The position numbers and the translations under genes were made by a program. The notes beneath the pieces are model-generated. The model made no database searches, was not told where the DNA came from, and worked only from the letters and a program-made list of their open reading frames with translations. A stretch of DNA of 64,000 nt from the NCBI RefSeq assembly GCF_014337195.1, contig NZ_CP060634.1, positions 2,356,001-2,420,000 of the forward strand, written 5' to 3'. This document shows positions 16,781 through 24,932 of the stretch, piece by piece. Within the stretch, counting starts at the first letter, position 1; the number at the start of each line of letters is the position of its first letter. The DNA is from Qiania dongpingensis. Its GTDB lineage: Bacteria > Bacillota > Clostridia > Lachnospirales > Lachnospiraceae.

Positions 16781-17317
16781 TAAAGTTTCATTTGATGCGC
16801 CTGTTTTTTGCCTTTTTTGTCAGTGTTAATAAGAAGGACAAGTTTTCCTCCTTCATCTGCACATTGACAATCGAATAGACAGCACAACAGGTACATAAAC
16901 CCATGTATGAGCGAATATGAAACGCCGCGAGGATGGAGCAGTCAGGGAGGTGATGAAAGCACTGCTTCGGAGCGATCTACGATTTCATAAAAGAATGGTG
17001 GCAGATTTGGCGCGATGACTACATGGGGGCTTAAAGATACTTCCTCACGGCCCGCCAAAGACTTGGGGGGAACCCTGCGGCACACGTTACGAACGATGCT
17101 GCGGAGTTATGACATCCGCGCCAGCGGAGACCTATTGTGTTCCCATCGTCAGGGGGCGTGGCAAATGTGACGAAAGCTGAGAAATATAAATAGGAAGCGT
17201 TTACAGCTTCCTGTTCAAAATCAGATACCATGCGCTGGCAGTTTCGGCTGCCAGCGTATTCATGTGGCTTTGAACAAACACGATGACAAACTTGACAGAT
17301 TGGAGGGAATATGCTTT
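16781..17317 (+). other. Structured intergenic region before xis
   Basis: No ordinary gene is seen. One frame (about 16959-17034) reads the Trp-rich IYDFIKEWWQIWRDDYMGA and stops, and the same frame then continues with RYFLTARQRLGGNPAAHVTN. Neither has a convincing start. Two good hairpins follow: AGGAAGC/GCTTCCT (17192-17212) and CGCTGGCAG/CTGCCAGCG with a TTTCGG loop (17233-17256). The stretch may hold leader peptides, an RNA element or recombination sites. Confidence 0.4.
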
Positions 17318-17548
17318 ATGGAAAAACTTATTACACGAAAAGAAGCAGCAGAAATTTTAGGTATCAGTATTGCAACGCTGGACGCGGCCCGTAACAATGG
17401 TCTTATTTCTTATGTGCAATATGTGCAGAATGGCTGTGTGTACTTTACCTCGGCGGGCCTTCAGGAGTATATCGCAAAATGCACCCACAGAGCAAAGCCA
17501 GCAGAAAAGAACGCAACATATCGTAAACCTCGCAGAGCTGGAGTGTGA
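17318..17548 (+). CDS. xis: Excisionase (HTH_17 type)
   Basis: A 76-residue basic protein starting MEKLITRKEAAEILGISIAT, a MerR-like excisionase helix-turn-helix, with a Lys/Arg-rich tail (KPAEKNATYRKPRRAGV). GGAGG lies 11 bases before ATG 17318. The longer in-frame start at 17264 has no ribosome site. Excisionases of this kind direct the neighbouring integrase toward excision. The integrase gene begins 84 bp downstream. Confidence 0.85.
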   Translation: MEKLITRKEAAEILGISIATLDAARNNGLISYVQYVQNGCVYFTSAGLQEYIAKCTHRAKPAEKNATYRKPRRAGV

Positions 17549-17632
17549 GCCGGTCCGTATCCTTGTCGAAATCATAATGGTCTGATAAAACATAGATACA
17601 GCGCTGGAGTATATTCTTAGGAGGTGGCGGAA

Positions 17633-18853
17633 TTGGCAAAAAGAAAAAGAGCAATTCCACAATACGGTACAGTTACGCTTAACGGCATAGATTATTATAG
17701 AACGCGGGTTCAGAACGCAGATGGAAAACTGGTGGCCCTTTATGCGAGAACACCGGAAGAATTATATGATAAAGAGTTGGGAGCATTAGAGCAGATCGAC
17801 AACGATACATTCTGTCGGAAATCCCCGACGGTTGCAGACTACTGTGAAAAATGGCTTTTGATGCAGTCGGTTCATGTGAGGGCAACCACACTGATAGATT
17901 ATACCTCAAAGGTCAGACGGCACATTATAAAAGAACTGGGACAGATGCGGATGGCAGATGTGACACTGGATGACATTCAGCTTGCACTTGTTCCTGTTTC
18001 CGAGAAGTCCGCTTCGGTATATAAGTCAGTGGTTATCCTGTATAAATCCATTTTCCGTGCAGCAAAGGAAAGTAAGATTATTGATAACAACCCAACGACT
18101 TACCTTACAGCCAAAGGTGGAGGCGTTCCGCAGAAGGACAAAGCTGCATTGACGGATGAACAGGCCGCCAGACTGCTGGATGCCATTCAGGGACTTCCGC
18201 CGTATGTATTTGTCATGTTAGGGCTGTATGCAGGATTGCGGCGAGAAGAAATTCTTGCCCTAAAATGGGATTCTGTATATCTGGATGTGGATTGCCCTTA
18301 TTTAACGGTACGCAGGGCATGGCACACGGAAAATAACAGACCGGTGATTCTGGATGAGCTGAAAACGAAAGCCGCGCATCGAAATATTCCGTTGCCAGTT
18401 TGCCTGGCGGACTGTCTGAAAGAGACAAAAGCTAATTCACAGTCAGAATATGTGGTGCCGAACCGGGATGGTGATCCGTTGTCCTATACACAGTTCAAGC
18501 GGCTCTGGCAGTACATTGTAACCCGAACAGTCAAGGAGCGTTTCTATTATCGCTACGAGGATGGAAAGCGTGTAAAGCACACGGTTACGCCAGTCCTCGG
18601 TGAAAAGGCAGCGCATAACGGCAAAGTGATTTACAGTTTGGATTTTGAAGTGACACCGCATCAGCTGCGGCATACATACATTACGAATCTGATTCATTCG
18701 TCCGTGGACCCGAAAACGGTTCAATACCTGGCGGGGCATGAGAGTAGTAAAATTACGATGGATATTTACGCAAAGGTTAAATACAACAGACCGGATGAGC
18801 TGGTAAGAACAATGGGTGGTGCATTTGCCCAGTGGGATGCAGCACAGGCATAA
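17633..18853 (+). CDS. int: Tn916-type tyrosine recombinase (integrase 1)
   Basis: A 406-residue integrase. TTG at 17633 lies 8 bases after AGGAGG and gives MAKRKRAIPQYGTVTLNG, matching the start of the second integrase; GTG at 17624 overlaps the ribosome site. An N-terminal arm-binding domain (residues ~1-55) and a SAM-like core-binding domain (~60-150) precede the catalytic domain: Arg in GLYAGLRREEILALKW, HQLRHTYITNL and the final Tyr in TMDIYAKVKYNRPDE. All R-H-R-H-Y positions appear intact. It would carry out integration and, with Xis, excision of the ICE. Confidence 0.92.
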   Translation: MAKRKRAIPQYGTVTLNGIDYYRTRVQNADGKLVALYARTPEELYDKELGALEQIDNDTFCRKSPTVADYCEKWLLMQSVHVRATTLIDYTSKVRRHIIKELGQMRMADVTLDDIQLALVPVSEKSASVYKSVVILYKSIFRAAKESKIIDNNPTTYLTAKGGGVPQKDKAALTDEQAARLLDAIQGLPPYVFVMLGLYAGLRREEILALKWDSVYLDVDCPYLTVRRAWHTENNRPVILDELKTKAAHRNIPLPVCLADCLKETKANSQSEYVVPNRDGDPLSYTQFKRLWQYIVTRTVKERFYYRYEDGKRVKHTVTPVLGEKAAHNGKVIYSLDFEVTPHQLRHTYITNLIHSSVDPKTVQYLAGHESSKITMDIYAKVKYNRPDELVRTMGGAFAQWDAAQA

Positions 18854-18870
18854 CAATTATAAAGAGTAGG

Positions 18871-18912
18871 AAACAAAGCTGGAGCGAGGCAAGGATGTCT
18901 CGCTCTTTGTTT
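18871..18912 (+). terminator. Terminator between the two integrase genes
   Basis: AAACAAAG-ctg-GAGCGAG (18871-18888) pairs with CTCGCTC-TTTGTTT (18899-18912), and the second arm is itself T-rich. It separates the two recombinases transcriptionally. Confidence 0.75.
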
Positions 18913-19004
18913 TACATAATCCGTATCTTTGATTAAGTGGGTGCTTTCTGATAAAAAGAAGGTGTGAATTTAAGAACACTCATTATCAGGAAAGGAAGAT
19001 TTGT

Positions 19005-20246
19005 ATGGCTAAGAAAAAACAAAGCGTTCCAGAGTACGGAACGGTTACAAGAAAAGGAACACTGTATTACAGAACCAGAATTACAGATGCCGATGGAAAG
19101 CAGGTCAGCTTATATGCGACCACCTGTGAAGAATTATATGAAAAGCAGTTGGAGGCCCGGAGACAGGTGGATGAGATCATCTTTCACCGAAAGCATCCAA
19201 CGGTTGCCGAGTATTGTGAGAAATGGCTGCTGATGCAGTCAGCAAAGGTGTCTACGGCTACTATAAAAGGATACAGACAGAATATGAAGAATTATGTCAT
19301 TAGCTCTCTGGGAGATATGTATATGGAGGAAGTGACTGCGGATGATATTCGTCTGACGCTTGTTCCGCTGTCTCAAAAATCGAAAGGACTGTATGATACG
19401 GTAAATATGCTGATTAAGTGTGTGTTTTATTCGGCAGAGCGCAGTCAGCTGATAGCCGATAATCCATGTGTGGGAATTTCAGCAAAGGGCGGAAAAGCAT
19501 CGAAAAAGAAAGATGCCTTAACAGATCAACAGGTTGTGGTTCTGTTGGATACGGTGAAAGAGCTTCCGCCATATCTTTTTATTATGATTGGTTTGTATTC
19601 CGGCTTGCGTCGGGAAGAAATTCTTGCATTGCAATGGGATTGTGTATTCCTGGATGAATCCACACCATACATTTCCGTGAGACGTGCATGGCGCGCGGAG
19701 CATAACAGGCCGGTGATTTCTACCGTTCTAAAGACAAAAGCAGCTAAAAGGGACATTCCCATTCCGAAGTGCCTGGTGGACTGCCTGCGGGAAGCAAAAG
19801 CCAATTCCATATCGGAGTATGTGATTGCGGACAGTGAGGGACAGCCGCTTTCCTATTCTCAGTTTACGAGAGTTTGGCAGTATGTAGTTGTTCGTTCTGC
19901 GAAAGAGAGAACTTACTATAAATATGTGAATGGACAGAGCATCAAATATACCGTCAAGCCGACATTAGGAACAACGCAGAGGAACAATCCCAAGATTCGC
20001 TATACCCTGAATTTCGATGTAACACCGCACTTGTTGCGGCATACCTACATCACGAATCTGCTCTATGCGGGCGTTGACCCTAAGACAGTTCAGTACCTGG
20101 CAGGGCATGAGAATAGTAAGACAACTATGGACATTTACGCGAGGGTCAAGTATAATAAACCAGAGGAACTTTTCGAGGTAGTGAATGATGCTTTGAACCA
20201 GGAGAATTTCGATGAAAAATCACCGATTTCCATGGTTAAGGAATAG
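19005..20246 (+). CDS. Tn916-type tyrosine recombinase (integrase 2)
   Basis: A 413-residue protein colinear with integrase 1 over its whole length and clearly homologous (same EYGTVTRKGTLYYRTRI-type start). The catalytic motifs are GLYSGLRREEILALQW, HLLRHTYITNLLYAG, LAGHENSKTTMDIYARVK. It has its own ribosome site (AAGGAAG) and follows integrase 1's terminator. No excisionase lies directly before it, unlike integrase 1. It either belongs to an adjacent or older element, possibly the island ending in the relic at 36.5 kb, or is a divergent duplicate. Confidence 0.9.
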   Translation: MAKKKQSVPEYGTVTRKGTLYYRTRITDADGKQVSLYATTCEELYEKQLEARRQVDEIIFHRKHPTVAEYCEKWLLMQSAKVSTATIKGYRQNMKNYVISSLGDMYMEEVTADDIRLTLVPLSQKSKGLYDTVNMLIKCVFYSAERSQLIADNPCVGISAKGGKASKKKDALTDQQVVVLLDTVKELPPYLFIMIGLYSGLRREEILALQWDCVFLDESTPYISVRRAWRAEHNRPVISTVLKTKAAKRDIPIPKCLVDCLREAKANSISEYVIADSEGQPLSYSQFTRVWQYVVVRSAKERTYYKYVNGQSIKYTVKPTLGTTQRNNPKIRYTLNFDVTPHLLRHTYITNLLYAGVDPKTVQYLAGHENSKTTMDIYARVKYNKPEELFEVVNDALNQENFDEKSPISMVKE

Positions 20247-20393
20247 GACAACCGACAACAGAAAATGCGAAAAAGCCCGTAATATCAAGGAAAAACGCAC
20301 CATAGAGATGTTTAATACGGTCTCAAGGCAGCACGTCGTGCGCCTCAGTTCAGCAAGAGGTAATCTGCTGTTCAGACTGTATCGAAATGGTTC

Positions 20394-20429
20394 AAAAAGC
20401 CCCGGAAATCGTATGGATCCGGGGTTTTT
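20394..20429 (+). terminator. Intrinsic terminator after integrase 2
   Basis: GCCCCGGA (20399-20406) pairs with TCCGGGG (20418-20424), followed by TTTTT and preceded by AAAAA. Confidence 0.85.
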
Positions 20430-20512
20430 CTATGCCCCCATTTTATTATATACGAAGAAAAATCCCCAAGTGAAGCGACGGATAATACAAAGGCGGCTGT
20501 ATGATTTGATAG

Positions 20513-20614
20513 GTACCCTTTTTGCTGGACAACCAGTAAGGAGGGTATTTTTTTATGCAAAAATCGAATACGAGAGAGGTGTCGTTTTACTGCCATAAAT
20601 TAGAATTTATTTAG
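20513..20614 (+). other. Hairpin plus 19-codon ORF of unclear meaning
   Basis: An imperfect hairpin (GTACCC ... CTGG-ACAA-CCAG ... GGGTA, 20513-20547) runs into T7. Its 3' side contains AAGGAGG, placed 12 bases before an ATG (20555) that opens a 19-residue peptide beginning MQKSNTREVSFYCH and stopping at 20612. It may be a leader peptide or the 5' stub of a gene cut by insertion. Confidence 0.35.
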
Positions 20615-20621
20615 AGATTTA

Positions 20622-20650
20622 TTGATTTCCCTGTAGAAAAATGGTAAATT
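20622..20650 (+). promoter_or_regulatory. Promoter of the first hybrid kinase
   Basis: TTGATT (20622-20627), 17-bp spacer, TAAATT (20645-20650), 72 bp before the start codon. A run of alternating TA follows. Confidence 0.55.
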
Positions 20651-20721
20651 AATATATATATATATGAACAAGCTATGGCTGTTACATATCTATGGATTTT
20701 ATCTGAAAAGGGGTGTATTTT

Positions 20722-22860
20722 ATGATGGATAAAGAGAGTACTGTAAAAAAGCCCCTTATACGAGTATGTATTTTTATAGTTATATTGCTTATCTTTTTGT
20801 CATCATCCCTCTTTTATATATTTTCTTATCGGAAACTGAACCAAAATATTGAGCAGGAACGAAGGAATTATGTCAGCGAAATCAGTCAGCAGTTATGTTC
20901 CAATATCTCATCCGCTCGATCCGCCAATCTGAAACTTTCTGCTCTGCTGGCGGACACGCTTTCGGGTGTCCAGCCTGATACCTTTGAAATGTGTAAAACA
21001 CTTCTTCAAAGTTATACGCAGGATGGCAGCAGTGTTTTCTTTGTGACGGCAGATGGGTCAGTGCTGTCTGTTGACGGCGCAGCCGCCGCCATTGATAATC
21101 GGGGCTATGTTAGCCAGGCTTTACGGCAGGATAATTATTCCGCTTTTGAGCGGGTTGGCCTTAACGATGAATACTGGCTCTTTTCTTCCCTGCTTAAAGC
21201 GCCTTGTGTGGTGGAGGGACAGGAAATTCAGACGGTAATCCTTGCGTGGGATAAAGAAGCATATTCCAAAGATATGACCATCTCTATTTTTGACGGCCTG
21301 GGTTATTCTTTCCTGGTTAATGCAGACGGCGTCATTACGGTATCTCCGGAAGCTGTGGATCAGGGAGCGATCGGCTTCAATATTATGACTACACTGCAGG
21401 AATGGGGTATTGATACCTCCTGTTATGAGACAATTCAATCGAATCTGAAAAGCGGAACAGACAATGCCATCGTCTGCAAGCTGGGTGGGATTCAATGGCT
21501 TATGCAGTATCATCAGCTGGAGGAAGGGAACTTTACCTTTATCATGATTCCGTTGGCGCTGACAGCGGCTGGAACCTATCACGGATTGACGGCGACGACG
21601 CTCTCTGCTTTAGGTGTGTTCTTTTCTCTGTTCCTGTTTGTTATTTATATAATTTTGAGTAACGCAAGGAAAGAGAAGCTGCGCCAGAAAGAACTGTATG
21701 AGATTACACTGGCAAAAAAAGCGATAGAAGCGAAGAACGATTTTCTGGCTAAGATGTCCCACGATATTCGGACCCCGATGAATGGCATCATTGGAATGAA
21801 CTATATTGCAGCATCCAAAGTTGGTACGGATGATAAAGCAGTTTTGTCCAGTTTGAAAAAAATGGAGACGGCCTCTAAGTTTCTGCTGAGCCTTATCAAT
21901 GATATCCTGGATATGAGCAAGATTGAAAGCGGCAAGATGGAGCTTTCCAGCAAAGCGTTTTCCATGGATGATTTACTGCAGAATATCCGAAATATGATGG
22001 AAATTACGGCGGCTGAGAAACATCTGGAGTTCAAAACGGTTTTCAGTGTCAGCACAGAATACGGCTATCTGGGAGATGCCCTTCGCGTGAACCAGATTTT
22101 GATGAACCTGCTTTCCAATGCGTTCAAATTCACAAAGCAGGGAACTGTTCGGCTGGAGGTGTTCGCCCAAAGGGCGGATGATAAGAACGATCAGGTCACC
22201 ATGGTGGTTGCAGATACGGGGATCGGGATGGCACAGGAGTATTTGGATAGGTTGTTTACCCCATTTCTTCAAGAAAACACGGAAACAGCCGTGAACTATG
22301 GCGGCAGCGGCTTAGGCCTTTCTATTGTGAAGAGTCTGGTGGATTTGATGGGTGGAACGATTACGGTACATAGCGAAAAAGAGGTTGGAACAGAATTCGT
22401 AGTCAGCCTGCCTCTGGAGCGTACAGCTATCCGGATGCGGGGAATCAAGGAGGATAGACCAAGCGATACAGACACCTTGGCGGGGAAACGGGTTCTGATT
22501 GCCGAGGATAACGAACTCAACGCAGAGATCACCATGGAAGTCCTGCGAATGAAGGGGCTGGAGGTTGACTGGGCCCAGACGGGCAAAGAGGCGGTAGAGC
22601 GTTTCCTGTCGGCCGAACCGGGGTACTATTCCATAATCCTGATGGATATCCATATGCCGGAGATGGACGGCTTGACCGCCGCAAAAGCCATTCGGGCATC
22701 CGGACACCCGGACGCGGCCACGATTCCTATCTGTGCGCTTTCTGCCAACGCCTTTGAGGACGATACCGCAGCCTCGCGGGAAGCTGGAATGAACGACCAC
22801 TTAAAAAAGCCGCTGGAGTTGGATGAACTATATGCGGCCCTTAAAAAATACATCAAATAA
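20722..22860 (+). CDS. Hybrid sensor histidine kinase with extracellular Cache-like domain
   Basis: About 712 residues from ATG 20722 (AAAAGGGG upstream; GTG 20713 also in frame). Membrane span at residues ~12-36, an extracellular sensor of about 245 residues with a dCache-like look, a second span at ~290-315, HisKA with KMSHDIRTPMNGIIG (phospho-acceptor His ~347), HATPase_c with NLLSNAFKFT and GGSGLGLSIVKSLVDLMGG, then a receiver with IILMDIHMPEMDG (Asp ~642). A phosphorelay is implied, but no Hpt protein is seen nearby. It is followed 16 bp later by the solute-binding lipoprotein gene, so the lipoprotein may present a ligand to this kinase. Confidence 0.9.
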   Translation: MMDKESTVKKPLIRVCIFIVILLIFLSSSLFYIFSYRKLNQNIEQERRNYVSEISQQLCSNISSARSANLKLSALLADTLSGVQPDTFEMCKTLLQSYTQDGSSVFFVTADGSVLSVDGAAAAIDNRGYVSQALRQDNYSAFERVGLNDEYWLFSSLLKAPCVVEGQEIQTVILAWDKEAYSKDMTISIFDGLGYSFLVNADGVITVSPEAVDQGAIGFNIMTTLQEWGIDTSCYETIQSNLKSGTDNAIVCKLGGIQWLMQYHQLEEGNFTFIMIPLALTAAGTYHGLTATTLSALGVFFSLFLFVIYIILSNARKEKLRQKELYEITLAKKAIEAKNDFLAKMSHDIRTPMNGIIGMNYIAASKVGTDDKAVLSSLKKMETASKFLLSLINDILDMSKIESGKMELSSKAFSMDDLLQNIRNMMEITAAEKHLEFKTVFSVSTEYGYLGDALRVNQILMNLLSNAFKFTKQGTVRLEVFAQRADDKNDQVTMVVADTGIGMAQEYLDRLFTPFLQENTETAVNYGGSGLGLSIVKSLVDLMGGTITVHSEKEVGTEFVVSLPLERTAIRMRGIKEDRPSDTDTLAGKRVLIAEDNELNAEITMEVLRMKGLEVDWAQTGKEAVERFLSAEPGYYSIILMDIHMPEMDGLTAAKAIRASGHPDAATIPICALSANAFEDDTAASREAGMNDHLKKPLELDELYAALKKYIK

Positions 22861-22876
22861 ACGGAGGAATGGTTGA

Positions 22877-24877
22877 ATGAGGTACAGAAAATTCATTTCG
22901 CTGCTGCTGTCGGCCACGCTGTGCGCCGGTATGTTAGGCGGCTGCGGAATGCAAGATACAGAGCAAAAATTACCCGTGGGCGCGGCGGAAAATGAGATCA
23001 TCGCCTATCAACCCGTTGACGACGGCAAAATGCTGATCACCGTCCGTGCCGAGTACAATGGGATGCCGGAAAATCTGGAGGAGATCATTGAAGCACAATT
23101 CCCGGAAGTGGATGTGGTACTGCGGCTCCATGCCTGCCCCGAGAAAGGTGACGAGGTTTCTGCGAGCCTGGATCATCAGGACTTTGAAGATGTTGTATTC
23201 TCCTGGGGTATTTCCGCAATAGAGGATGACCGGCTGGCCGAAAATTTCGTGGACCTGTCTTCCAAGGGCTTTGTCAGCAATTATTTCACCACTGCCTTAA
23301 ATAGCTGTGAATACAACGGTCATTTATATTATCTGCCCGGCCCCGGCAAAATTCAGGGGATCGTCTATGACAAAACGCTGTTTGATGAACACGGTTGGAA
23401 GGTTCCAACCAGTTTGGATGAGTATCTGGCGCTCTGCCGGACAATCAAAGAGGAAACCGATTTGCTGCCGGCAGACTTCACTTTTAAGTGGCCAAGCGGA
23501 TTGACGTCCCTCATTAACGCCTGGGCATATGGAGATGTTCTGGCCGGTGACGCCAATTACCAGTGGCTGCAAAAATATGCCGCAGGTGAAGAAACCATGG
23601 CGGGTCACATGGAGCCCATGTTCGAGCTCTTCCAAAAACTGCTGGATGCCGGAGCCATCTCCGCCGATACCTTTGAACGTGAACCATGGGACCGCAGCGT
23701 GGCCCTGTACTCCGAGTACACTACGGCGATGACCGCCGAGACCCAGATGGCCCCGATCTATGCCCAACAGCTGGAGTCCACCCACGAGTATGCCATGATG
23801 CCCTACTGGGGCGGCAATGGACCGGACTCGGATTATTTGGCTGTGGAAAACAGCTATCACATCGCGGTGAATAAGAAGCTGGAAGATGAGGGCAATGAAA
23901 AGAAATATGACAAGGTCATGGAGATCATGGCCTGGCTCAGTTCGGTAGACGGGCAGCTGGCCATGATTGGCGATATGGGTATGGTGGTCAGTAACGTGAA
24001 GGATGTACCCATGGTCAGCAATGACTTTACCAAAAATGTGGAGGCAACCATAGAAAAGGGGCATTTGGTTCCGAATACTCATTACGTCAGCATCGCTGAT
24101 TCCAAGGAGTTTTACAAAACATTTCATCAGGGCTTCTGGAATATCGCCAAGGGTATCCAGACGCCGGAGGATGTGATGCGCGACTGCGACGCCAAGGTAA
24201 AGGAACTGCTCAACGGCGCGGCGGAAGAAACGTCGGAAACTGTATATGGCACCGCCACGAAGGATTTCTCACGGCTGGAGACCGGATTATATCTTGCCGA
24301 TGCCCTGCGCCGGGCGACAGATACCGACCTGAGCATCATCTTAGTGGGCAAGGCCAGCTGCGGCACTGTGTCCCGGATCTATGAGGGCGAAATTACAGAT
24401 ACGGTGCTGAATACCGTTGGTCTGAATACCTTTAGCGGAGAGGACCCGGATTTTAACAAATTCGCGGTGACCACCATGACCGGAGACCAGATCGTGAAAA
24501 TCCTGCAGAGTTCCTTTGAAGACGACCCCAAATTACAGAGTACGTTTACCTGCTTTGTGACCTCCGGATTGAAGGTGGAGTACGCTCCCTGGGCAGGTAC
24601 GGGAGAGCATTTGGTGAAGGTGACCAACGCCGACGACAGTGAATTTGATCTGGACAAGACCTATTCCGTCAGCTACTGCAACGGCTCCTTTACCATGCAG
24701 GGAAGCTCCAGCACGGAAGTCACAAATTCCATCATCCCCGGCCTGGAACCGGAGAAAATCTACCAGGAATCCATTGTGGAACTGCTGGGCCCAGTGGTAC
24801 AGGCGGATAAAGAAATTGCGCCCTTTACCGACGGACGCCTGGTGCTGAACTGGGATATTGTCGGGCAAACAAAATAG
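22877..24877 (+). CDS. Lipoprotein: family 1 solute-binding domain fused to a 5'-nucleotidase C-terminal domain
   Basis: 666 residues, GGAGG before the ATG. A lipobox (MLGGC, Cys 23) means membrane anchoring outside the cell. Residues ~45-430 resemble an extracellular solute-binding protein (GIVYDKTLFDEHGWKVPTS, HIAVNKKL). Residues ~450-640 resemble the 5'-nucleotidase C-terminal substrate domain (RLETGLYLADALRRATDTDL, then TGDQIVKILQSS), but there is no metallophosphatase domain and the NGGGIR-like site reads VGKASCGT. Catalysis is therefore unlikely; it looks like a two-module binder. No ABC permease is nearby, so a sensing role with the adjacent kinases is inferred. Confidence 0.75.
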   Translation: MRYRKFISLLLSATLCAGMLGGCGMQDTEQKLPVGAAENEIIAYQPVDDGKMLITVRAEYNGMPENLEEIIEAQFPEVDVVLRLHACPEKGDEVSASLDHQDFEDVVFSWGISAIEDDRLAENFVDLSSKGFVSNYFTTALNSCEYNGHLYYLPGPGKIQGIVYDKTLFDEHGWKVPTSLDEYLALCRTIKEETDLLPADFTFKWPSGLTSLINAWAYGDVLAGDANYQWLQKYAAGEETMAGHMEPMFELFQKLLDAGAISADTFEREPWDRSVALYSEYTTAMTAETQMAPIYAQQLESTHEYAMMPYWGGNGPDSDYLAVENSYHIAVNKKLEDEGNEKKYDKVMEIMAWLSSVDGQLAMIGDMGMVVSNVKDVPMVSNDFTKNVEATIEKGHLVPNTHYVSIADSKEFYKTFHQGFWNIAKGIQTPEDVMRDCDAKVKELLNGAAEETSETVYGTATKDFSRLETGLYLADALRRATDTDLSIILVGKASCGTVSRIYEGEITDTVLNTVGLNTFSGEDPDFNKFAVTTMTGDQIVKILQSSFEDDPKLQSTFTCFVTSGLKVEYAPWAGTGEHLVKVTNADDSEFDLDKTYSVSYCNGSFTMQGSSSTEVTNSIIPGLEPEKIYQESIVELLGPVVQADKEIAPFTDGRLVLNWDIVGQTK

Positions 24878-24890
24878 TCTGACAACAAAA

Positions 24891-24918
24891 AGCTCCATTG
24901 CAGCATCACAATGGAGCT
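24891..24918. terminator. Bidirectional terminator
   Basis: AGCTCCATTG (24891-24900) / CAATGGAGCT (24909-24918), a perfect 10-bp stem with an A-run before and a T-rich run after. It lies between the convergent lipoprotein and GntR genes. Confidence 0.85.
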
Positions 24919-24932
24919 CTTTGTTATCGGAC

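Noticed and set aside
20652..20666. Run of alternating TA as a possible repeat locus
   Set aside because: Too short and typical of AT-rich promoter surroundings.
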